A model generated the notes under the pieces. The model did no database searches. It had not been told where the DNA came from and saw only the letters and a program-made list of their open reading frames with translations. Below, one piece after another: positions 11,770 through 23,130 of a DNA stretch of 64,000 nucleotides; positions within the stretch are counted from its first letter, which is position 1, and every line of letters starts with the position of its first letter. The translations under genes were made by a program, and so were the position numbers. Source of the stretch: Omphiscola glabra (taxonomy: Eukaryota > Mollusca > Gastropoda > Lymnaeidae); assembly GCA_964017045.1 (NCBI GenBank), contig OZ024804.1:25362899-25426898 (forward strand). The letters are read 5' to 3'.

Positions 11770-12135
11770 TCTTATGCTTGATGATTAGTGTCTTAGAAGC
11801 TGTTGAGATCTTATGCTTGATCCTAACCGAGTGTCTTAGAAGCTATTGTGATCGTATGCTTGATGCTCAGTGAGTGTCTTAGAACCTATTGTGATCTTAT
11901 GATTGATGCTCAGTGAGTGTCTTGGAAGCTATTGTGATCTTATGATTGATGCCCAGTGAGTGTCTTAGAAGCTATTGAGATATTATGATTGACGCTCAGT
12001 GAGTGTCTTGGAAGCTATTGAGATCTTATGATTGATGCTCAGTGAGTGTCTTGGAAGCTATTGAGATCTTATGATTGATGCTTAGTGAGTGTCTTAGAAG
12101 CCATTTTGATCTTATGATTGATGCTGAGTGTCGTA
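11770..12135. repeat. 43-bp minisatellite, ~8 copies
   Basis: Unit begins GTGTCTTAGAAGCTATTGTG and contains GATCTTATGATTGATGCTCA. The period of 43 was counted between successive GTGTCTT starts. Non-coding. Confidence 0.9.
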
Positions 12136-12282
12136 GAATTCATTATTTGCCTAGATGTTACTGGGTGTCATAGGTGTAGCAACGCCCATCATAACTCAAA
12201 GATGTTTTTACATGTGTTGCTGGCGTGACAGCTTCCTTTTAAAAGCCTTCAAAATCCTCATGTTCGTCATCTGATATCATGA

Positions 12283-12612
12283 GTACATCAATGACATCTT
12301 GTGATATTACAAGTACATCAATGACATTTTGTGATATTAGAAGTACATCAATGCCATCTTGTGATATCGTATGTACATCAATGACATCTTGTGATATCAC
12401 AAGTACATCAATGACATCTTGTGATATGATTAGTACATCAATGACATATTGTGATATCACAAGTACATCAATGACATATTGACTTGAGCTATTACAAGTA
12501 CATCAATGACATCTTGTGATATCACAAGTACATCAATGACATCTCTAGATATAATAAGTACATCAATGACATCTCTTGATATAATAAGTACATCAATGAC
12601 ATCTTGGGATAC
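12283..12612. repeat. 30-bp minisatellite, ~11 copies
   Basis: Unit TACATCAATGACATCTTGTG plus ATATCACAAG. Being 10 codons long it is open on both strands. The minus strand reads as DVIDVLVISQ-type repeats and runs in frame into the transposase remnant next to it. Confidence 0.92.
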
Positions 12613-12780
12613 ATTTGTAAGGCAGTCATTGAATGGATGCAATTTCTCATCAGATGGTGTGGTCTTAGCCTCGGCCTCCTCCTCATCTTGCCACAAGAAG
12701 TCATCCTCCATGCCATCTAATGAATTTGATAAGCCACACTTCTTCACATACTTGATTAATGTTTCTGCATCAGTATCATT
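12613..12780 (-). pseudogene. C-terminal remnant of a Tigger/pogo-like DDE transposase
   Basis: The minus strand is open from 12780 down through the adjoining minisatellite to 12457. The non-repetitive part reads DAETLIKYVKKCGLSNSLDG, then MEDDFLWQDEEEAEA. A (K/F)KKCGISNALDG block followed by an acidic tail is what I recall from the C-terminus of Tigger/jerky-type transposases. No catalytic D,D residues are present, upstream codons end at a stop near 12783, and the 3' side runs directly into DVIDV repeats. It is therefore a broken relic. The assignment rests on one short motif. Confidence 0.5.
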
Positions 12781-12861
12781 CTAGGCTTTTATGACAAACA
12801 TTCAGAAATCATTCAACTGTGGAGCATGCATGTTTCCTCCATGTGTTAATGACTTTTCGCC

Positions 12862-13447
12862 GCTAACCATCCACTCATTCCACTGTTCTCTAACCATCCA
12901 CTCATTACACTGTTCTCTAACCATCCACTCATTACACTGTTCACTAACCATCCACTCATTCCACTGTTCTCTAACCATCCACTCATTACACTGTTCACTA
13001 ACCATCCAATTTCACTGTTCTCTAACCATCTACTCATTCCACTGTTCTCTAACCATCCACTCATTCCACTGTTCACCAACCATCCACTCCCTCCACTGTT
13101 CTCTAACTATCCACTCATTACACTGTTCTCTAACCATCCACTCATTCCACTGTTCTCTAACCATCCACTCATTCCACTGTTCACTAACCATCCACTTTCA
13201 CTGTTCTCTAACCATCCACTCATTCCACTGTTCACTAACCATCCACTCCCTCCCCTGTTCTCTAACTATCCACTCATTACACTGTTCTCTAACCATCCAC
13301 TCATTCCACTGTTCTCTAACCATCCACTCATTCCACTGTTCACTAACCATCCAATTTCACTGTTCGCTAACCATCCCCTCATTCCACTGTTCTCTAACCA
13401 TCCACTCATTACACTGTTCACTAACCATCCACTCCCTCCACTGTTCT
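12862..13447. repeat. 27-bp minisatellite, ~21 copies
   Basis: Unit AACCATCCACTCATTCCACT plus GTTCTCT, with two recurrent variants (ATTCCAC/ATTACAC and TTCTCT/TTCACT). Being 9 codons long, it gives a 244-codon plus-strand frame that is almost entirely LTIHSFHCS repeats, and minus-strand frames as well. Nothing suggests it is translated. Confidence 0.93.
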
Positions 13448-13629
13448 CAGGCCAACACTTTACAACTGATTACATTTGTTAAAACGTTCATTGGTACGGA
13501 ACAAGAGTGTATTCTGGATGTGTAGGATTGTCCAGGGTTGAGTGAGTGTCCTCGAATACGTAAGTTTTATGAATTGAGTGAGTTTTCAAGATGTTTGTGA
13601 GTGTCCTCTAATACGTGAGTTCTATGGAT

Positions 13630-13838
13630 CGAGTGACTGTCCCAATTTAAGTGACTGTCCCAATTCAAATGACTGTCCCAATTCAAGTGACTGTCCCAAC
13701 TCAAGTGACTGTCCCAATTCAAGTGAATGTCCCAATTCAAGTGAATTTCCCAATTCAAGTGACTGTCCCAGTTCAAGTCAAGTGACTGTCCCAATTCAAG
13801 TGACTGTCCCAATACAAGTGACTGTCCCAATTCACTTG
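13630..13838. repeat. 18-bp minisatellite, ~11 copies
   Basis: Unit AAGTGACTGTCCCAATTC. It is open in several frames because the unit is six codons long. An irregular prelude with GTGAGTGTCCTC lies at 13540-13625. Confidence 0.92.
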
Positions 13839-14274
13839 AGTATCGACGATGTTATTGGGGGAAGTATCACCTATTTTTTTAACAATAAAAAATCATTGCC
13901 TGTTTCTATTGCCACATGAAACCTTCGTTTGCCTCCACGCAGATTTTTTTAGGTATGCGCCACTGAACATGAGCGTTCAAAATAAAATTTAAAAATCTTG
14001 ACGCGCGCATCGCCTGATCGTGACAGCTCACTTCTGCACACACACCACGTCCGTGCATCTGGCCCATCACAATCTCTCTTTCATCACCTCGCAGTTCGTG
14101 TCATCATTAAAGAGATGGGAACCTTTCTTTAATGTCGTGTCCCAGTCCCCCGGGGGGGGGCGGTTTCTAGTCTTTAATTATTCATCATCTGAAACAAACG
14201 AGCAGCTAATTTAATCACCGGTGAGCACGGGTGATGACACGCGAGGGTGGTGCAAAGATGTCAGACCTTCATAC

Positions 14275-14545
14275 AACGGACATACACGCACGCATAAATA
14301 CTCAAAGAGACACACAAACATAAACATATACAGACGCACAATCACAAAACAGACACGCCTATAAACATCAAACGTATATACAGAGACACAAACAGACACA
14401 CATCGACACATACACAGAGATGCATGCAGACATGCAAACAGACAGACGTGCATACCCACATGCCCAAACATGAAGACAAACAGACACACCTAAACGTGTT
14501 AGAAGACCACAACCAAAACACACACACAAACCCAAAAGCACACGC
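14275..14545. repeat. Degenerate CA-rich low-complexity tract
   Basis: Imperfect ACACA/ACAGACA/AAACATA sequence. All three overlapping minus-strand frames are Cys/Val/Leu-rich translations of this tract and are not called. Confidence 0.8.
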
Positions 14546-14635
14546 ACAGAGAAGGTGTTTGTGAAATTGAGAGATGTTTTCATACAAAATATCTAATTAA
14601 GAACTACTTCCAAATTTGCCTTTTTATTTTTCCAC

Positions 14636-14765
14636 AGTCCTTCCACCGTCCTTCCACGGTCCTTCCGACGTCCTTCCACCGTCCTCCCACGGTCCTTCCA
14701 CCGTCCTTCCTAAGTCCTTCTTCCACCGTTCTTCCTACGTCCTTCTTCCACCGTCCTTCCCTTAA
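14636..14765. repeat. 12-bp minisatellite (GTCCTTCCACCG)n
   Basis: About ten degenerate units, pyrimidine-rich on the plus strand. Confidence 0.85.
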
Positions 14766-15084
14766 TTTGGCAAATCAAAGATCCATTCATTACGACCGAG
14801 AACCGTATATTCGGGAAGTAGCACTAGCAAATATCATACAGAGGAAACCTCTGGTTATCTACACTTTATGAATTTGAATAGTCTTTTGCTCATATTCTAT
14901 CCTTAACAACACAGAGACACATTCGAACAGACAAAGTGTGTACCATCTGTATTGCTTGATGTTACAGAAGTGACGGAAGTCTTGAAGTTATGTAGTTACA
15001 CTATCAAGAAACAACAATCTAGACCGGTAATTCGACAAGGCACAAAACATCTAACTGTGTATTCTCTCAAATTCTAAGCCAAGT

Positions 15085-15270
15085 AATTTTTTTTTTAATG
15101 AACGCATTATTTTGTTTTACTATATAGTATAACGCGTTCAGAAAGAAATTTGACAAAAATTTTAACGTCTGTACTGAAAAAAAGATTCGACCAAATTTTC
15201 GTTTGATCAAATTTCCGTCGATCAATTTTCCGTCGACGAAATTTCTTTCGATCAAATTTCCGGTCACCAA
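15085..15270. mobile_element. Half copy of the foldback MITE family
   Basis: Matches the spacer and right arm of the elements at 39.7 and 62.9 kb: GAACGCATTATTTTGTTTTA, AATTTGACAAAAATTTTAACG, AAGATTCGACCAAATTTTCG and GTCGATCAATTTTCCGTCGA. It ends in AAATTTCCGGTCACC. The left arm is missing. Confidence 0.8.
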
Positions 15271-15924
15271 TCAATCTACCATGGATTGGACGATCTAATC
15301 TTTCCTTTAAGGTGTGATCTATAAATAGACTATCTTTGAATAAAAAAAGGTATACATATATCGAATTACCTCCTTGGGCAAAATGCTAGATCGATCAGAC
15401 ATCACGATGCGTTGCTGACATAACGCTTTTAATCATATTAATTTATTTAATAAATTAGATAAATTCTTCAAAACAACAGTAGGTACCTATGTATTCCGCC
15501 CACCCCCAACCAAAAAAAAATATGCCGCTGCACAATCACTCTATTGACAGTTTCCCCATTCTCTATTCACGTTACTTAGATAAGCATCTGCAGAGCTTGG
15601 CGACCCCATGAAGAGACGTTTGACCAATCCAAATCTCAGTTTAAAGTCACGTGTCCAACCCTCGCCATTAGCAGCGCTCTCTCACTTCCGTTGATTGCGG
15701 CGGAATGCGGGACAGAGAAATACTCTAGGTGGCGCCACAGCTGTTCCTCCAGGATGTTTGGCTGGCATCGACCCATTAAGGGCGAAAATATCAGGATAAG
15801 TGAGCGGCCAGCGTTCTTTGAATCCATCAAAGATGATGGATGGGAGCTGAGGGAGGTTACATTTAAAAATCAAATATTAAAGTGTAGACTGATTTAATCA
15901 GTTGTACGTCAGTAGTCTCTCAAT

Positions 15925-16118
15925 GACACGGTCATTTTCTCTGACTAACACGGTCATTTTCTCTGACTAACACGGTCATTTTCTCTTACTAATACGGTCA
16001 TTTTCTCTGACTAACACGGTCATTTTCTTTGACTAATACGGTCATTTTCTTTGACTAACACGGTCATTTTCTCTGACTAACACGGTGCTTTTCTTTAACT
16101 AACACGGTCATATTCTTA
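15925..16118. repeat. 22-bp minisatellite, ~9 copies
   Basis: Unit CTAACACGGTCATTTTCTCT plus GA, with few substitutions. Confidence 0.9.
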
Positions 16119-16439
16119 ATCAAACTTAATAATTAAAGATGCTATGAATTTTTAGTCCATTATCAAAGTCCAAGTTCAGTCAAGTCAATAGAAAAATCAG
16201 ATTAGTGCACCACAAGTCTTATCTCTGAACAAATTACCCACAACGCAATCAACGTTCTTCTAAAGGGGGACCATCATTTTAGTACGTACGTAATTTTTAA
16301 ATAACAAAATAAATCCTGTCTCCGAGTAATGGAATAATGTCTGTGATCTCAAATTAGTGTAGCTTTGTTGTCCTTGCATTTTTATTCAAACTTGTGTCCA
16401 AGTCATAGAAATTTGTATCCGACGATATGTGTTTGCGCG

Positions 16440-16682
16440 CTACTTCCCTTGCTTCAGCTTCTCCACCGTAGTCACGAATGACTTGCTGGTCGCGTTTAAA
16501 AAAAGGTCCTGGTCCACCCACTGACAAGTGAAACTTGTGGTGTCGGTCGGGCAGTGCCGGGGAAAGCTATAATGTAATATTATAAGGCGACCCGAGGCCT
16601 GGCCACTGGCTACTAATATAGATCCAATCACGGCCGCGGCCTGGGCCTGGCCGGGACTCGGCTGTTTCGGGGTTTTCTCCAT
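16440..16682 (-). CDS. Doubtful 80-codon frame in a GC-rich patch
   Basis: An open frame on the minus strand in a patch visibly richer in G+C than its surroundings (GGCCGCGGCC, GGCCTGGGCCTGG). The conceptual product is unremarkable and shows no domain, signal peptide or membrane segment. I do not recognise it. The patch could be a small exon, a CpG-rich regulatory element or a chance frame. Nothing adjacent supports a gene model. Confidence 0.12.
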   Translation of the reverse strand: MEKTPKQPSPGQAQAAAVIGSILVASGQASGRLIILHYSFPRHCPTDTTSFTCQWVDQDLFLNATSKSFVTTVEKLKQGK

Positions 16683-17767
16683 TAGGTCTTACACGATTAT
16701 GGAACTGTGTTTGTGTGGATTATTGGAGGGTGTGTGGGGTGTGGTTGGTGGCCATATGCTGTGTGAGGTGTGCGTGTGGGGGGGCTGTGAAAGGGAGAAG
16801 GGGGAGCCTATCAGGTTGGAGGGTACTAAGTAGAAGTGTGTCGGAAACGATTGCAAATCTTCAGTGAAGGTTCACGTTCGATCTGCTAACGGTGTTGTCA
16901 AATTATCTTCGATATTTGAAAACTTGGTTAAGCAGATTATAAGAAAAATGACAATTATTGTTTGGTTTAAGCCTTTTTATCTATTTTTTTTTTCATTAGA
17001 AAAGGTAATTCTAAACCAGACTCAGAAAAACTCGGAAATAATGATATTTATATTGTAAATTTTAATGTCTGTAAACAAATAAATTTCAGCATATACCCAC
17101 AAAAGATTGAAGTTGTTTTTATTTATCTTTTAAAGTAAAATTGAAAAACACTCTTTATAAAATTTATTTTACATGTAATAATTAAAGACAATCATAATAA
17201 TAATTTTTCTTAAACTTAGACAACTCCTAAAAACAACCTTTTACGTAAAAATCCTTTATAAAATGTAATATTGAACGAAGGGGGGATGGGGCGCGATGAT
17301 GAAAAATTGACAAAATATCCATACAAGTAAAACACTTTATAAGAATCCCAGATATTTCCACCCCCCACCCCCCCCCCCCCGGGCAACCTATGCTCACAAC
17401 CGCACTTTTTTCACATCACTTGCTTTGGGGAATGGTAAAAAAATGCGATAGAATGCGTTGTCATTGACATCAAGTCTATTTGCCAAGTTTCTGCTCGATA
17501 CATGGACGGGAAGTGGATCAATTAGCCGTCCGAAGATTTTTTTGTTAGCCACCAGTCACCATGCCAGCCACTAACAAAAGCAAATTTAATATAAATGATT
17601 TAACAAATGGCTGATAGGAAAGATACAAAGTATACGAATGTATGCATCTTGCAATGTAGAGGAAATTGAGTTGTTTTGTTTTTTACAATCAACTGGTTCT
17701 GGTTCGGTACGTTGCTGCATCCATATACTGGCATATGTGCAACGGTTGGGGAAGCGATGTTGCCAAT

Positions 17768-17960
17768 CTAACGGCCCCTAGCAGATGCCAGGGCGGCCTT
17801 GAAGCTTTCGATCGTTGTCGAGTTCACGGCGGTATTGTCCAGGTTGTTCCAAGCGATTATGGTGCGTGGAAAGAATGACTGCTTATGTTGCACTGTGTTA
17901 CTCCGAGGCACTGTTGCCTTTCAACAAGAGTATCCACGCACACATCTCACTTCACGTGTG
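17768..17960 (-). pseudogene. LINE reverse transcriptase C-terminal relic
   Basis: The minus strand from about 17960 down to a stop at 17768-17770 reads HKQSFFPRTIIAWNNLD and ends SFKAALASARGR. The SFFPRTI.WN(S/N)L block followed by a SFK..L helix is the standard tail of many LINE reverse transcriptases (Jockey/L2/CR1-like). In-frame stops occur just upstream and no catalytic core is present. It is a decayed fragment from a different lineage than the elements at 0.5 and 4.1 kb. Three overlapping plus-strand frames here are shadows. Confidence 0.65.
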
Positions 17961-17969
17961 CCTCAGTTG

Positions 17970-20560
17970 CAAGCGTTGTATTGCAATGCACAGATAACAA
18001 CCACAATGACTGTGGGAGTTATACATTTTGTTGTTCATCACAGTCGTCAACAGAATCTTTGAAAATGTTATTACTTGAATAGCCAACTCCGAGAGTTACT
18101 TATATTGTTTTGAAACATTTCTCTTGCTTATTTAAAATATTTTTTTTTAAATATGAATTTATAGTGATTTTAAATGCTTGAGATGAAAATGACGGCTTAT
18201 AGACTAACGTTTCTGAATAAAACTTGAAAAAACTTTAATAATGCACCGTTTAGTCATTGGTTGGAAAAATATTAAAAATTACCCATTACGTTAATATAAC
18301 AGCTGCTTTATTTGTTTAGAGAATATATTACATATAATATGTTATACTAGATATAGCTTGGCAAACTTTGGCGGCAGCAATGCGTGAACTTCCCCTCTAC
18401 TAAAGTTACTTGACAAAACATGAACACCAGGAACGCACATTTTAAGAATCCCAATTTTCGCTACACCATTTCCCCCCATGATGCGTCACTGCACACTTTT
18501 TATTTCACGCCCATGAACTATATCAAATATTCTTATGTCCCAACACTTTTAAAACGAATATTTTTTACACCATACTTAAGTTGAGACGCTTTCAAGTTCC
18601 GAAAACAAAATATTACGCGCCAAATGCCTTTGCGTTGTATTAAAAAAAAAATAATTTAGCGTAGTTATTTGGAATTATATTTTGCGCGCTATTGAACTCA
18701 TTCTTGAACCATACTTTCTTTCAAACATTTAGAATTATTTGTAATATACTCTCAATACCAAATTCGCTGATTAGGAAGCAGTCAATTGGAAAGAGATCAG
18801 CGTGTTATGAATCAGTCAACGAGTCTCACCAGAAACGTAATATATATATAAGTTATTTATAAGAGATGTATAAATTTGCCACATTTCAAGCCGCCTCCCC
18901 TGTTTGAGGGATTATGCACCCCTCCCTGATACATACAATTTTGTTCCCCAACCCAGTGTTTATAGAAGATACGTGGCATATGCACGAACAACTCAGTGCA
19001 CTGAAATGACCAGCAAGGGAGTGGAAATGGTAAGATAAGTTGAGGTTATGAAGATATCCTGTTACTAAATTAAGATGGTCGCGCGCCGAAGATGCGAAAA
19101 GCGCTAAATTCAGATATTTGCCTGGCCCAATCAAATTGGACGATTTTATCTCTCACTAGATTTGTCATCGCCACCTTCCAGCTGGAACCAATATCCTCGA
19201 GTTTTCACGATAAAAAAAAAAAAAAAAGAAAAAAATCGAGAGCTCCATCATAATTTGACCCAAAACATCTGAGTCTGTCGCCATCTTGGTTCAATTTCAT
19301 GTCTGCCCGGCGACTATTATCTGTCCGTGTTTCACCGCAATATTGCAAACCGGAAACAAAGTTTTGTGGTTGGGTTTTTTTTTTTATTGGGTTGCGCGTG
19401 GGCAGACAAAGTTTGTCAGAACAAACTAACTTTGATCTCTGAGGAAAAAAACAACAACTTTTGGATAGATAAATCTCAAATAATTGCGTTATAATTATTT
19501 TCGCTAATTAAATTGTTAGTGTTTACACGAAGTTTCCACTTTAACTAAGGATATTTCAAACGCAAAATCAACTGAAAATGACTTATTTTCACAATTATTG
19601 CTTTTTTTTTGGGGGGGGGGGGGGGGTGGGGGGGTGGGGGTGGGGGAGGGTAAGACTGTTTTTTCTTTTAAATAAAATATATTCAATACCTTCTTTTCAC
19701 TCTATTTTAATGGCGTCTGGTTCATAATATTGAATGTTAAAAGATAAATTAAGCAAGTTTTTATAAGATTTTATAAAGTTATTGAATTTTTAATTAAAGT
19801 ATTGAAACTTTCTTGTTGATTTGTGAATGTAATCCTTTGAAAAAAAAACTGTTTCGCTTCGTAAGCAACACATTAATGTTCAATCGCTGGATCACTTTGG
19901 TTTTTTTTTTTTTAAATATATTTTATACATTTTATTGATTATCTGGATTATGATGAAATTGTCATTCAAACACTTTATTAACGTAGGGGGTGCTGCCCCC
20001 ACAGTGTTGATGTGTTACATAGAGTGAGCATGTCTTGTGTTGATTTTCTTTGTTTTAAATAGAATACCATGGAACTCTCTCTCTCTCTCGCTCTCTCTAA
20101 AACGTTCAATATTGAATTCTACATGTATACACGTTTTAACATATTTTATGCATGTGTGTGTTGATTTTGTATGTCGTCATTGGGATAAGGTCTTGTTAGT
20201 TTGAGCTTGACGCACCTTCTCTAATCAACGACGATGTTAGGAAGTGGGAGGAAAGAAAATCAATTTATTAATGTCGCGTCATAACAGCGACCCAATCCAG
20301 CACGTGGACTCTCCGGGTCACCGGAGTTCCACCCTCTCGAAGAGAACGCCCACAACGTCTCCGCCGCTGGGCCACCCAACCGACCGTTAAACAAGACCAT
20401 CCCGGGGTTGTTGGCCACGTTTACAGTAAATAGCCGGGACGTCACGGATTGCTAAAAATAGCTCCACGAGGGGGACGCAGTTATCTCAAAAGTTGGGCAG
20501 AACTGGACGCGGTTTGTGAGGTTTCCGGATAAGATGGATGGCCAACAAATTTGTGTCATG
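17970..20560. other. No gene seen; G-run tract inside
   Basis: AT-rich sequence without domains. Notable items are a T8-G16 junction and further G-runs at 19601-19650, a (TC)n run at 20079-20097 and short A/T runs. An 82-codon minus-strand frame at 18886 has no recognisable content. Confidence 0.5.
19609..19650 (+). other. G-quadruplex-capable G tract
   Basis: About 16 consecutive G, then further runs of 4-7 G separated by single T or A. This is more than enough runs for intramolecular G4 on the plus strand. It is preceded by a T run. Confidence 0.75.
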
Positions 20561-20564
20561 TCAA

Positions 20565-20632
20565 CAGAATGGGGCCGGGCGGTTCTGGTTGACCATTTAC
20601 CTTGTCGGGTTCGGGGTTCGAAACCACAGAGC
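20565..20632 (+). repeat. Possible tRNA-derived SINE head
   Basis: GGTTCGAAACC at 20615-20625 fits the RNA polymerase III B box (GGTTCRANNCC) exactly. GGGGCCGGGCGGTTCTGG at 20571-20588 is a poor A-box candidate at about the right distance. No cloverleaf could be folded by eye and no tail or target duplication was found, so it could be chance. Confidence 0.3.
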
Positions 20633-20742
20633 TGAAGCTGGGACTGAAGTGTTGCAGTCAATTCCCACTGAAATGAGAGTCGCTATATATTTTTTTCTTC
20701 CGAATATGACATAGAACCAAATCTAAGTCAATGCACCTAAGA

Positions 20743-20945
20743 CAGTGGTTCTCAACCTTCCTACTGCCGCGAAAACCTTAAGACAGTTTCTCATGTTGTG
20801 GCGACCCCCAACCACAAAATTATTTTCGTTGCTACTGCACAACTGCAGAGTACATGTGTTTTCCGATGGTCTTAGGCGACCCCTGGGACAGGGTGGTTCG
20901 ACCCCCAAAGGGGTCGCGACCCACAGGTTAAGATAACTGCCTCTG
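20743..20945 (+). mobile_element. SPIN-type (hAT) non-autonomous transposon, copy 1
   Basis: Begins CAGTGGTTCTCAACCTTCCT. Contains CCCCCAACCACAAAATTATT, then TATGTGTTTTCCGATGGTCT as ATGTGTTTTCCGATGGTCTT, then GGCGACCCCTGG, GACCCCCAAAGGGGTCGCGA and a decayed right end after CCCACAGGTTAAGA. This is the recognisable layout of SPIN_NA elements, short deletion derivatives of a hAT transposon known for horizontal transfer between distant animals. Flanks CACCTAAG and CCCCTAGG agree at 6 of 8, consistent with an old target duplication. No coding capacity. Confidence 0.8.
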
Positions 20946-21239
20946 CCCCTAGGCCCTGGCTGGTGAATATCCTACAATAGACATTAAATTGTATCAGACG
21001 TCTTATATCAAATTTGATCTCCGTCAAAGCCTTATTTTTTTTATTTTTTTTTATTGCGCCTGCCAATTCTAAATTTAATTTTGTCTAGGTTTCATTTCAG
21101 TTGATAAAAATACATTTCACAATAATAATTTATTATTACGTTTTTAAGTAAGCCGAATGACGTAATTGAATATCTTCCGGCTAAATGGGGTTCACATATG
21201 TAATAATTCGGTAAATGTTTTCATACTCTATATATATAA

Positions 21240-23130
21240 AAATGAATGTATGTATGTATGTATGTTTGTCTCGTATGCGCTCCAACACCATTCATGCGAT
21301 TGCAACAAAACTTTGGTGAGTTGTTGGCCACCTACCTGGGCATTTAACTGCGACATTAAAAAACTTTTCAATTTTTTCGTTTTCGGCCGTTGGCCCTTCA
21401 TTCGTTTTTTTTCTTATACGAGCTTTGTAAAACAATATTTCCGTCTGCGCTCCTACGCCATTCGTCTGAATGCGCTAAATCTTGGGTAAAATGTTACACG
21501 CACGCCCACAAAGGTTTGGAAATAATTATAAACGTTTTAAAATATTCCGTTTTGAGCCAGGGGCCCCGTGTTCGTTTTTTCTAATATGAGCTATATAAAT
21601 ATAGTTTCAAACCGTATGCGCTCCTACACCATTCATGCGATTGCGACAAAACATTAGAGAGTTGTATTCTACAAGCTCGCGCATTTTACCGGGTCATTAT
21701 AACACTTTTAAAATATTTCGTTATGGCCGTTGGCCCCAAAATCGTTTTTTTTCTTATATGAGCTTTGTAAACAATAGATTTCGTCTGCGCTCCTACACCA
21801 TTTATTCGAATACGCTAAAACTTTGACGAGATGTTGCGAGCATGCCCACAAAGGTTTCTAAATTATTACAACCGTTTTAAAATATTCCGTTTTGAGCCAG
21901 GGGCCCCATGTTCGTTTTTTCTTATATGAGCTATATAAATATAGTTTCAAACCGTATGCGCTCCTACACCATTCATGCGATTGCGACAAAACATTGGAGA
22001 GTTGTATTCCATAAGCTCGCGCATTTTACTGGGTCATTATAACACTTTTAAAATATTTTGTTTTGGCCGTTGGCCCCAAAATCGTTTTTTGTTCTAATAT
22101 GAGCTTTGTAAACAATAGATTTTGTCTGCGCTCCTACACCATTTATTTGAATACGCTAAAACTTTGACGAGATGTTGCGAGCATGCCCACAAAGTTTTTT
22201 AAATTATTACAACCGTTTTAAAATATTCCGTTTTGAGCCAGGGGCCCCGTGTTCGTTTTTTCTTATAGGAACTATATAAATATAATTTCAAACCGTATGC
22301 GCTCCTACACCATTCATGTGATTGCAACAAAACTTTTTTGAAAGGTTGTCCATAAGCTTGCGCATTTTACTTATCCCTTACAACACTTTTAAAATATTAC
22401 GTTTTTTGCCGTTGGCCCCAAATTTATTTTTACTTATAAGAGTTTTCTAAAAAATAAGTTTTGTATGCGCTCTTATACCATTCATCTGAATGCGATAAAA
22501 CTTTAGTAAGATGTTTTGCACACGCCCGCAAAGGTTTTTGAATTATTACAACCGTTTAAAAATATTCCGTTTTGAGCAAGGGGCCACATGTTCTATTTTT
22601 CCTATATGATCTATACAAATATAATTTCAAACCGAGCTACTACATTAATGGATAGATTTTTAATGATATACAAATAGCAACATTAAACTGTGTGTGTGAT
22701 ATAATAAGTAGGTTTCTGAAGTAATACAACAATTCTACAATATTCCGTTTGTGCCACCGTTTTATTGTCTTTATAATTATCGTATGCATTCCTATACCAT
22801 TCATCTGATTGCGATAAAACTTTGCTGAATTGATATGCGCACTCCCGCAAATGTTTCTAATTTATTACAACCATTTCACAATATTCCGTTTGGGGTCAGG
22901 GACCCCTAATTCCATTTTTTCTTAATTTAACTATAAAAATATAATTTAAAACAGAGCTATTTCATGGGTGGATGAAATTGAATCAAATACAAATAACGAC
23001 ATTTCAGTTTATGTGTTACATAATAAGTAGGTTTCTGAATTAATGCAACCATTTTACAATATTTCGTTTGGGCCGGGGGCCTTAAATTCGTTTTGTTTTC
23101 TTAAATGAGCTTCATCAATATAATTTCAAA
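21240..23130 (+). repeat. Helitron 5' array of ~340-bp dimeric repeats
   Basis: TTTGAGCCAGGGGCC landmarks at 21551, 21891, 22232 and 22571 give a period of 339-341 bp. Each unit is a dimer of two related ~170-bp halves: one with GAGCTATATAAATATA..TTCAAACCGTATGCGCTCC, the other with GAGCTTTGTAAACAATAGAT..GTCTGCGCTCC. Degenerate half-units continue to 23.13 kb. The dimer structure implies amplification of an already duplicated half-unit. Short frames here are shadows. Confidence 0.85.

Noticed and set aside
12791..13525. A 244-codon plus-strand frame with LTIHSFHCS repeats
   Set aside because: It is the translation of a 27-bp minisatellite. Opposite and shifted frames are equally open, and no flanking exon signals exist.
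14211..14587. Cys/Val-rich small proteins near 14.4 kb
   Set aside because: Three overlapping frames through a CA-rich tract, with no unique content.
20615..20625. A functional tRNA gene at the B-box match
   Set aside because: No acceptor stem, anticodon arm or A box at proper spacing could be formed. At best a SINE head.
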